From Cymbomonas tetramitiformis (lineage: Eukaryota; Chlorophyta; Pyramimonadophyceae; Pyramimonadales; Pyramimonadaceae), in the NCBI GenBank assembly GCA_001247695.2, contig LGRX02028884.1, forward strand, positions 1 to 27,097: 27,097 nt of DNA, read 5' to 3'. The translations under genes and the position numbers were made by a program. Under the pieces are notes generated by a model that did not search any database, had not been told where the DNA came from, and saw nothing but the letters and a program-made list of their open reading frames with translations. Positions 20,210 through 27,097 of the stretch are shown here, piece after piece. Position 1 is the first letter of the stretch, and each line of letters starts with the position of its first letter.

Positions 20210-22555
20210 CCCCAACAGACGGTCCCCGAAGAGACGGTCCCGCAGGCAGAGGAGTACTCCCCCAACCTCGAGGGCCCCTTGCTTGGCCATAGGGGACCAG
20301 GTGGACGTCTTCCCCACCCCCCAGGCGGACGTGGGTCGTATCGGTGACGGTTACGACACCGGAAAGGCCACCAAATCTGGCCTCTCCAACCTCGTCATCG
20401 GTCGGGCTACCGTCGCCGCCATCGGGCCGGGCAAATCGTTGAACGAGAAACCAATGGTTTTGCCCACCGATACTTACGAGCTCTACGTTGAGTTCGTGGT
20501 TCACCTGCCAGATAAGGGGGATGTTTACCCCGTGGAAAGGATCTTATCCCACCACATGTCCATGGTGGATGAGCTCGTGAGTGCCGAGCAACTCCGCACC
20601 GGGACGGCTGCCAAAACGATAGAGATGCTGGAGCACAAACTCCAGTCAGTTATAGTAAAAACAAATGTTATCTGGCAAGTCCTCCCTCCCTCCCTGCCTT
20701 CCCCTGCAACGTTCACATTTTTACCTTTTGCACTTACGCGAACGTCCATGTGTATATGTGTGCGTGGTGTTGTTTTGCTGTCCCTACGCGGGGACACCAT
20801 TTATTGTGCCGTCCATACGGGTGGAAGGCGGTGTACATACGTAACGGGACGCCGTCTAACACGTGGTTTATGTACGCAGGATACACACGGCCTACTTGAG
20901 GCACGCCAACCAGGAGAAGCTGTATCCCGAGAGGATGACAGGGAGAAAACTGGCCGGCCTGAAGTTGGAGCCTGCTGAGGTATCGGAACGGGACCGTGGA
21001 TATCCCCCCGTCACGGTGTGTTTGCTTGTATTGTTCTAGTGGCATTTAGCTTGTCATTTGTTGTCGTTGCTCTCGATGCACTCTTAATACATTTACTTAG
21101 GTTGCATTCACTTGCAATTTCGTACGAGAGGAACGAGCCGTCACTGGTTTCAGGACGTGCGGGGGTGTCAGAAGGAAGAGAAACACGATTCGGTTGGAAC
21201 GGTGAGTGTCGAGAATGTCGAGAAGGAAAAGGGTAACGCGGACGATGATGATGATGATGGTGATGATGGTGATGATGGTGATGATGGTGAAGATGATCCA
21301 GAGGCTGTCGAGGAGCCCGGCACTGCTAATGTAGGAGAGGCTGTGGAGGCGGAAGAGGACGAGGACGCGGACGAGGAGGAGGAGGAGGAGGAGACGGAGG
21401 AGGGCGGTTCCAAGGAAGAGGCTCCCAAAAAGACATCACCTCACAAGCTATATATCCACACGTACGGACACCGATGTCCATACGCGTGGATATGTAAAAA
21501 TTGTTAAGCAAATCAACGTCCATCCGCACGGACACCGACGTTCGTCCGGATAAGGACGTCGTCCACACGTACGGACGCACATGTCCATACGTGTGGACTA
21601 TCTATATTCGACTGTCCACTTGGTGTCCATGCGTTGTCCAAGCGGTGTCCTTACGGTATCCACGCGTCCGGTTACGATGTCCATGCGTCGTCCATACGCT
21701 TTCTTTATTATGGGCGTCCATATGCTCTCCGCACGCGCGTTTACGATGTCCATGCGTCGTCCATATGTTGTCCTTACGGGATTACATACGGTGTCCGCAT
21801 ACTGTGCGATTATGATGTCCATGCGCTATCCATACGCTGTCCTTACGACTGTCCATACGTTGTCCGCACGTCTGGTTACGATGTCCATGCGTCGTCCATA
21901 CTTTGTCCTTATGGGAGTCCATATGCCGTCCGCACGCACGTTTACGATGATTTGTCCATGCGTCGTCCATATGTCGTCCTTACGGGATTACATACGGTGT
22001 CCGCATGTGCGATTATGATGTCCATGCGCTATCCATACGCTGTCCTTACGGTCGTCCATACGTTGTCCGCATGTCTTGTTACGGCGTCCATATGCTATCC
22101 ATACGGGTTTCCATACGGTGTCCCTGCGCTGTCGTGCGGGTGACTAGTGCCTTTGTCCATGCGTATGAACACCATGTGGACATGTTTTCTGTCCATACGG
22201 TGTCCATACGGCCGTCCGTACGGTGTCCATACGAAATCCTTACGATGTCCATGGGACATTTTCATATGGACACCATAATTACGCGTCGCCCGTATGGTTC
22301 TTATTACATATGCATCAAGGCTTCGCCAGAAATCTGTTCAGACCATCCATACGGTTGTCCATATGGGTCCTTACGACGTCCATACTCTGTCCATATGCAA
22401 ATCCACACGGATGAATGGGCAAATAATTTGTAGATAGGGCTGGGAAACGGCCGTCAGCAGCCAAGCTTGCTGCGGCCTTGGAGGCCACGCGCATCGAGTC
22501 CGAAAGCAAACTGGTTCCTGCAGAGCTACATCGGATACCGGCCTGCGCTTATTAA
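20210..22555 (+). CDS. Gene C: unrecognised multi-exon protein with acidic C-terminal region
   Basis: I do not recognise the family. Exons: 20210-20644 (acceptor GGTGTCCAG; a frame change near 20280 separates a Gln/Glu/Pro stretch, VEAPQQTVPEETVPQAEEYS, from the following domain); 20880 to 20979 (or to about 21016 using a later donor); 21154-21461; 22438-22555 (TAA). Phases match across all three introns. The first domain reads AIGDQVDVFPTPQADVGRIG, then LVIGRATVAAIG and TDTYELYVEFVVHLPDKGDV. Exon 3 is strongly acidic (Asp/Gly run, then Glu run). The last exon is a short amphipathic helix-like tail (AAKLAAALEATRIESESKLV). The central layout weakly parallels gene B (VGKEVVVYA / IGDQVDVFP; PYAYVRSAISF / DVYPVERILSH), so both may be accessory proteins of related elements. 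That is an inference from eye alignment. The last intron is a minisatellite. Confidence 0.6.
21462..22437. repeat. Minisatellite of GTCCATACG-type words, apparently an intron of gene C
   Basis: The stretch is almost entirely made of 10-13-base words around GTCCATACG/GTCCATGCG/GTCCTTACGG. A longer order is also present: a block containing ATTACATACGGTGTCCGCAT occurs at 21781 and 21987, about 206 bases apart, with similar neighbours. In the first 140 bases the complement (CACGTACGGAC) alternates with the forward word. It starts at a GTACGG donor and ends at GATAG, with phases 2 and 1 matching the flanking exons. The long open frames through it follow from the repeat and are not genes. Confidence 0.85.
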
Positions 22556-22990
22556 CCCCTGTGTAGGCCTTGCATTAGCAAGCTTCGGGAGGCAAAATGG
22601 CTTCAAGCCTATCAGCCGTAGCAGTGCATTTTCTAAGCCGTGACAGTTAGCCCGAGCTGCGAGGAAACCTGCAACGAGTTGCCGGAGTAGAGTAACACGT
22701 AACATGTACCTTCAATTTTGTTATAAGAAGTGTATCTTCCCTGCTGTGCATTATAAAAATTATGTATGCCATCCACCGTGAATGCTGTACAACTCTGTTT
22801 TGTTTGTGCGTTGTGCCTAGGCTAGCTCTTTCGGCTAACCAGTCGATGAAGTTCTCATAATATAACTAGTTGTACCTGCTGCATCAGGCAACAAGAGCCT
22901 GCTGTGTGTATGGGGGCAGACAACGTCGCTGATCGCCACAATGCTATCCTGTTGAACGTTCATTCTGGGTTTAGGTTCCGTCCACGTTCT
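22556..22990. other. Spacer between gene C and the transposase fragment
   Basis: I see no supported gene or repeat. It contains ordinary mixed-composition sequence and would include the 3' end of gene C transcripts. No clear poly(A) signal could be assigned. Confidence 0.35.
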
Positions 22991-22997
22991 GTGCTAA

Positions 22998-23004
22998 TAT
23001 ATAA
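22998..23004 (+). promoter_or_regulatory. Possible TATA box
   Basis: TATATAA lies 27 bases before the ATG at 23031. That is close for a TATA box plus leader. If the fragment's N terminus is really an internal exon boundary, the match is chance. Confidence 0.25.
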
Positions 23005-23030
23005 GAGCGTGGGGGGGGGTGCGGAAAACA

Positions 23031-24248
23031 ATGGAGGATTTCTTGAATTTTGTTGTATACTACATCCCGCTGGTGCTCGGAAAGGTTCTGTTTAACTGGA
23101 ACATCCAGATGGAGGATGCGTGGCAACATCTTCGACGGGCGGTACTGCATTATGTGCGAGGCAGTGTGGTAGCCGGGGAGGCCTACAACGAAGCAGATGT
23201 CATGCAGGCCCAGAAGGCAGCGAAGGACAATCTGTGGGCGCGTGCCAAAATTATGGAGCTCAATGGGCCGGACAAAATGTTGACGTTCGACATGCGGCTT
23301 GCAGCGATGCACCTGTTCCGGCAGGATCAATACGCGGGGGATTTAGGCGCCGCCCTGGAGTTGTGGGTGGAGCGTGCAATACAGCGGGCCAAGGGAATCG
23401 TGAAGGCGTCTGGCGTGAAGTACTTGCCTGTACTACAGGCCATCATGAACGCCCTCTGTGAGAAGAGGGCGTTGCAGGAGTTCATTAGGAAGTACCCAAA
23501 CCGACGCGAAATGCATGAGCTGGCTGTCGCTCTGCGTTCCCTGGCTCCACGCGGTGCCAATTCCCTGAGGGACCCAGGTGCCGAGGACAACACGGTTGCC
23601 TGCTATTTCATGGGTGTTGGCAAGTGGGTGGCCCGTGGCTCAATGGTATCGCCCTCCCTACGATCCGGCGGTGTGTTCGCAACGCTACTGTCAAAGTTCA
23701 TGTCCATGCACACCGAGGCTCCGACGTGGTGTGCGGTGGATGTGGAGATGAATCAGGCAGCTGCGCTGGGCGGGGATGCCCTGCCTGACGCCCATTCCCA
23801 ATGTGAGACGCCGCTCCCTTTCAGTACTGCCGTGTTCGTGAGAATGTCCCTGGGTGGGGAGGTGTACACATCCGCCATGTACACACGAGCGGTGAAACGG
23901 GTGTCGTACCACGTGTCCATCTTGGACCATGGGTCGGGAGACCTTCCCACGGGGGTGGAGGTGCCTTTTGGGCGCCCATACGCCAAGGTTCTGGCCTATT
24001 ACCTGGTCACCGTCCCCAACCAAGAACCCATATGTCACCTGGCCAGGATGCTGGCCTACCGAGAGGTGGAAGACGCATATTACAAGAAGCAGGGGATCAC
24101 AGTCGTCGACAAGCATGATTCCGTGGAACTGCTTTTGCCTTGCACGTACATCGGGCCGAAGGCGTTATTTTTTGAACCGACCGATGGTAATGATAACCAC
24201 TACCATGTGGTGCACCTGTTGCGCGAGGTACGTACTGGCAGTTACTGA
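23031..24248 (+). CDS. Tnp2/KDZ-like transposase C-terminal fragment (about 405 aa)
   Basis: One open exon. It resembles the region downstream of the catalytic core in algal Tnp2/KDZ-type transposases: a helical stretch with MEDAWQHLRRAVLHYVRGSV, LTFDMRLAAMHLFRQDQYAG, LELWVERAIQRAKGIVKAS, then a beta-rich tail ending EPTDGNDNHYHVVHLLRE. Full transposases of this type are roughly twice as long, and no catalytic core is present upstream. Instead of using its stop at 24248, the reading may leave at a strong donor GAG|GTACGT (about 24227). Likewise GAG|GATTTC at 23036 could be an acceptor. It therefore may be internal exons of a truncated gene. The ATG at 23031 is used here only because it is the first in frame. 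It lies downstream of gene C on the same strand and may belong to the same element. Confidence 0.5.
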   Translation: MEDFLNFVVYYIPLVLGKVLFNWNIQMEDAWQHLRRAVLHYVRGSVVAGEAYNEADVMQAQKAAKDNLWARAKIMELNGPDKMLTFDMRLAAMHLFRQDQYAGDLGAALELWVERAIQRAKGIVKASGVKYLPVLQAIMNALCEKRALQEFIRKYPNRREMHELAVALRSLAPRGANSLRDPGAEDNTVACYFMGVGKWVARGSMVSPSLRSGGVFATLLSKFMSMHTEAPTWCAVDVEMNQAAALGGDALPDAHSQCETPLPFSTAVFVRMSLGGEVYTSAMYTRAVKRVSYHVSILDHGSGDLPTGVEVPFGRPYAKVLAYYLVTVPNQEPICHLARMLAYREVEDAYYKKQGITVVDKHDSVELLLPCTYIGPKALFFEPTDGNDNHYHVVHLLREVRTGSY

Positions 24249-25295
24249 AGCGCCATATGACTCCATCATTACTTGTGGCAAGGGAAATGCTCTGCCAGTG
24301 CCATCACTCGACTGGGAGGCCAACTTATCGTGGCCTTACTTGTATGGATGCATATTATCAGCGACACCATGCAGGCAAACAAGCGGGCTGTCAGATGCCC
24401 CTATCTAGTCCGTGCGTAGTGATGGAAACAGCCAATCGGGCATATATACGTATGTAGATACAGTAATATAGTAGTGGACCCACCACCCTGGCTAGTGACT
24501 CTCATTAAATTTCGGACCAATGCCATCGTAGCATTTGTAAATATCTTTATACACTTGGCTGCATCGTCGTGTCCACACGTGGACAGTTGCTTAAACTTCG
24601 AACCAATCCCATGTGTGCATGTGGAATATTTATAAATTACACATTGTACCCCGTGCTTACACGTGTGCGTATTCTTACCTTTAGAACCAAACACAAGCCT
24701 CCGTTCATATAGAATCCTTACTTTTACTTAGTTTCTATAGGTTCGCATCCCTGGCATATATGACCCACGTAACATGTAGGAAGCTTCCTCCTACCTCCGT
24801 TTGGTTACTTTTCCTTACTTATATCTGGCGTATAGCTCTCAGAGCCAATAATCAACTACCAACTTTTATATATTCACTGTGGGCATTTATAAGCGAAAAG
24901 TAACCAAACGATAACCAACTATAACCAAAAGTAAGCGAAAGTAACCGGAAGTAAGGGTGCGATTCTTCGCAGTGAAACATACGGGGCGGGCACGGGGATG
25001 TCGAGACATGGCGGCGCGGTTTCGGCTCGGAAAGGGAGGCTCGGCTTAGGAGTAGGAGCTCGTGAAGGGTCGATTTCCGTTGTAACAGCTTGATTCAGAA
25101 ATCACAGCAGTCGATTAGGAAGTGAGTTTCTCCAAGGCAATTTGCCTCGTAGCCTCAGACATTCTTTGAAGCATAGTCTCTGACGACCAATGCAAATATT
25201 TGTTCGTATTTTTTATACAACGCAGCGCCGCCCGCCCTATGAAGGCTGTTTCTGCTCCCGTTGTTTGGCGGCGTGCAATGGCGAGGCTGCCGCAC
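24249..25295. other. Non-coding interval between the transposase fragment and the Furry exons
   Basis: No gene is supported. Degenerate direct repeats around 'TTCG.ACCAATCCCAT' lie at about 24511 and 24597. A perfect 16-base inverted repeat sits at 24798-24910. Short AAGTAACC words lie at 24895-24950. Part of the right end, near 25100-25295, may be intron of the Furry-family gene. Confidence 0.5.
24798..24910. repeat. Perfect 16-bp inverted repeat, 81-bp spacer
   Basis: CGTTTGGTTACTTTTC at 24798-24813 is matched exactly by its reverse complement at 24895-24910. The 81 bases between are AT-rich. The 113-base total is the size of a small MITE. No target-site duplication was obvious by eye. Confidence 0.85.
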
Positions 25296-26282
25296 CTTGC
25301 AGGCAACCTTTCGCCACAGCTGCTCCACGTCTGATGTGGCGACACCCTCCCGCTGTACGGTGAGCTGGTAGAGGCCACGCAGCACTCTGTCCGCCGGGGT
25401 CTCATCCTCCCGGCTTTTAGCGAAGCTCAGTTTGTCCACCCACGGCAGAAGATGGGCCAATGAGGCGTACTCCGCCGGGGCCCCCGCGGTGGAGTCGCGC
25501 AGCCGGGCGCTTTCGAGCGCTCGCAAGATCATCTCCACGCACACTGCCGGGTTCTGCTGCGCGTACTGCACCGCCAGCGAGGCGGACAGCTGGCACTGGA
25601 ACGCGCCGTCGTACGTCTCTGGCACCTTCCCCACCACGTGGCCCGCCTGCACGCTGCCGGGAGCCGCGGCGGTACCCGGGTGGCCTTCCTTCACGGTCTC
25701 CAGCAGCTGCATCGCCTCGTGGCGGGTCTGCATATCTGGATCCCCCACCTTGTGCAGCAGCAGGCACAACAGCACCGGCAGCTCGTACTTCACCTGTCGC
25801 GGCCGGCAGCTCGTGGTCAGCTACATTATTATATATAATATCTAATGCTAAATCTCATGATAAACTGATTGAAATAAACACCCATCCCACCCGTCCATAA
25901 ATCGGACCACCAATGGTGGGAGTGAAGCTTATTAAACAAGTGGTGTGTAGTATATACATATTGTACATCAATTGAAGTAGTAGCAAATACTACGTATATA
26001 CGTATATATGCTACCCCCGCATCATCGCATCCGTCGGATCAGGTGCCCACGTGTCGAGTGGATGGTGGCAGCACAGACGGGACCCGGTGAGAAGAAGACG
26101 GCGGCAACCAATCACGGGCAACGCAACGAGAGGCCTCACCTGCCAGCGCATGCCCACCTCCGACAGCACTGAGAAATAGCCGTTGCCAATGCGGCGGTCG
26201 CTCACGTAGCAGAAGTCCACACAGATCCCGAACAACTCCAGATTCGCCTGCAGGTGCAGCAGAGCCCTCCGCGCAATCCCTG
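25296..26282 (-). CDS. FRY: Furry/MOR2-family protein, two internal exons (partial gene)
   Basis: Exons in transcript order: 26140-26282 (donor CAG|GTGAGG) and 25296-25793 (acceptor CGACAG, donor AAG|GTGCGG). Both sides of the intron are phase 0. The first exon reads LHLQANLELFGICVDFCYVS and IGNGYFSVLSEVGMRWQ. The second opens VKYELPVLLCLLLHKVGDPD, then RHEAMQLLETV, SASLAVQYAQQNP, LAHLLPWVDKLSF, VLRGLYQLTVQREG and LWRKVACK. This order matches the central cell-morphogenesis region of Furry/MOR2 proteins, very large HEAT-like scaffolds that work with NDR kinases in polarity and cell shape. The wording is closest to the plant form as I remember it. Only about 213 residues are seen of a protein usually over 2,000 long. 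The remaining exons must lie outside the window or in unread introns. A coding-like stretch at about 26333-26390 (EPFVRALRALGVAGYDRYD) may be a preceding exon, but its phase does not fit. Confidence 0.85.
25794..26139 (-). other. Intron of the Furry-family gene
   Basis: This is 346 bases, AT-rich in the middle (TATATATAATATC and ATACGTATATACG words), bounded by GT-AG with phase 0 on both sides. It lacks the CAATATGT and GTCCATACG word families that fill the transposon introns, a useful contrast. Confidence 0.75.
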
Positions 26283-26397
26283 CTGCCTCCCCCCCCTCCC
26301 CGCCCGCCCCGCCCCTTGCTCATAAGCCCCCTCCGTCATAGCGGTCGTACCCGGCTACGCCGAGCGCCCTCAAGGCCCGCACAAATGGCTCACGCGC

Positions 26398-26446
26398 GGT
26401 CCTTGTGGTAGGACCAAATCGACGATTTGGTCCTACCACGAGGACC
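26398..26446. repeat. 49-bp near-perfect palindrome
   Basis: Arms 26398-26421 and 26423-26446 (24 bases each, one central base) pair with a single mismatch. The inner 17 pairs, GTGGTAGGACCAAATCG against its complement, are perfect. It sits where the GC-rich Furry exon region gives way to AT-rich DNA. It could form a hairpin RNA or a DNA cruciform, or be the junction of an inserted element. Confidence 0.93.
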
Positions 26447-27097
26447 ATTGTTCCGATAATTTAATTGGCCATCTCCCGTGATTTGTGGTGTCTAACCAAT
26501 GAAAGGTGGTATATATAGGTCCTATATTAATTTATTTGAACGCTGGTTTGGCCTATATCCATCCCGTATATCCATGACGAACGCATTTCAAACCTCTACA
26601 CTCAAATTTTTCAAAACGGATTTTTGGAACATTCAAAATGTGGCAAATTAGTGACTCATCTTCAATAATTTTTTACCAATCATATATCAACACTACACCT
26701 GCGCGGATACCATCAAATTGAACCTATACATATGTCCCAATCATATTTGGGCGGTAGGCCCGGTTGGAATGCATATATTGGCTCGTTGGCTCGTTGGCTT
26801 CCCATCTAATATATTGGCTCGTTGGTTTCCCCCCTAAAACAGTGGTCACGCGAGCTGACCAGCCAGCCATCACAATTGCTTGCTAGAGGGCATATATCGC
26901 AAGGTTGGTGTGTGCGGCACATTAAATCTTCAAGTATATATGTATTGCGAATTTCTGAAAGTCTAACATCATCCAAATATCTTATTTTTCGACTGGCGTG
27001 TACATTGTAGAATGGATGAATGCCAATTTCTAAAGTCCGAAATTCACTAAATTCGGAATTTGCATTGGGTTGAACATGCGCCATGCTGAAATAGAGC
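26447..27097. other. AT-rich right end, no supported gene
   Basis: Base composition shifts to AT-rich. ATATATTGGCTCGTTGG occurs at about 26773 and 26810 (37 bases apart), with an extra CTCGTTGG after the first. A 92-codon minus-strand frame with an ATG at 27084 (MAHVQPNANSEFSEFRTLEI) is open to 26806. It has no recognisable motif and no flanking evidence, so I do not call it a gene. The region may be intron or upstream DNA of the Furry gene. Confidence 0.5.

Noticed and set aside
20525..20800. Short minus-strand frames over gene C exons
   Set aside because: They have no splice or domain support and lie opposite a phase-consistent + strand exon.
21501..22143. Overlapping open frames reading repeated 'RCPY' and 'SMRRPY' peptides
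   Set aside because: They arise from the GTCCATACG minisatellite in several frames and on both strands. The array fits as an intron.
25432..25900. Plus-strand Arg/Pro/Ser-rich frames
   Set aside because: They are GC-rich shadows of the Furry exon on the opposite strand.

Overview
The window is eukaryotic nuclear DNA. Its genes are broken by GT-AG introns whose phases can be matched across exons, and it carries plant/alga-type DNA transposon genes, several tandem satellite families and one recognisable host gene: exons of a Furry/MOR2-family protein whose wording resembles the plant version. A green-lineage host (alga or early-diverging plant) is the best guess. The species cannot be named from sequence alone. 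Almost everything left of about 24.3 kb looks like mobile-element or satellite DNA.

Layout. 1-628 is a 184-bp satellite. 754-1502 (+) is a frame-disrupted exon of an unrecognised protein. 2096-5014 (-) is a MULE-type transposase ending in a SWIM zinc finger. 5015-5809 is a repeat-filled spacer. 5810-13766 (-) is a Tnp2 (CACTA/Transposase_21) transposase gene of about 20 exons. It is unusual twice over: it has a C-terminal PHD finger, and its N-terminal part is a tandem amplification of one 111-bp, phase-symmetric exon plus its 138-bp intron (249-bp unit). 13.9-15.07 kb holds a 20-bp triplicate, a long near-perfect foldback, a tRNA-like Pol III unit on the - strand and a 21-bp triplicate directly before an ATG. 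15074-17000 (+) is a four-exon unknown gene ('gene B'). It is followed by a 110-bp higher-order satellite made of two 55-bp halves. 18.0-20.2 kb is mostly repeat debris with one likely - strand exon. 20210-22555 (+) is a second unknown gene ('gene C') whose last intron is a 976-bp minisatellite. 23031-24248 (+) is a fragment resembling the C-terminal part of a Tnp2/KDZ-like transposase. 25296-26282 (-) holds two Furry/MOR2 exons, with a 49-bp near-perfect palindrome beyond them at the edge of AT-rich DNA.

How the pieces may work together (inference). Introns and spacers of the Tnp2 gene and gene B share one palindromic word family (CAATATGT/ACATATTG). Gene C introns carry another (GTCCATACG). 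The Furry introns seen carry neither, and the MULE introns little or none. This suggests element-specific intron repeats and ties gene B to the Tnp2 transposase as a possible accessory (TnpA-like) gene. Genes B and C share a weak common layout in their central domains, so gene C plus the 23-24 kb transposase fragment may be a second, more degraded element of the same general kind. Several frame breaks, two of them at homopolymers, mean that most copies here are decayed or that the assembly contains indels.
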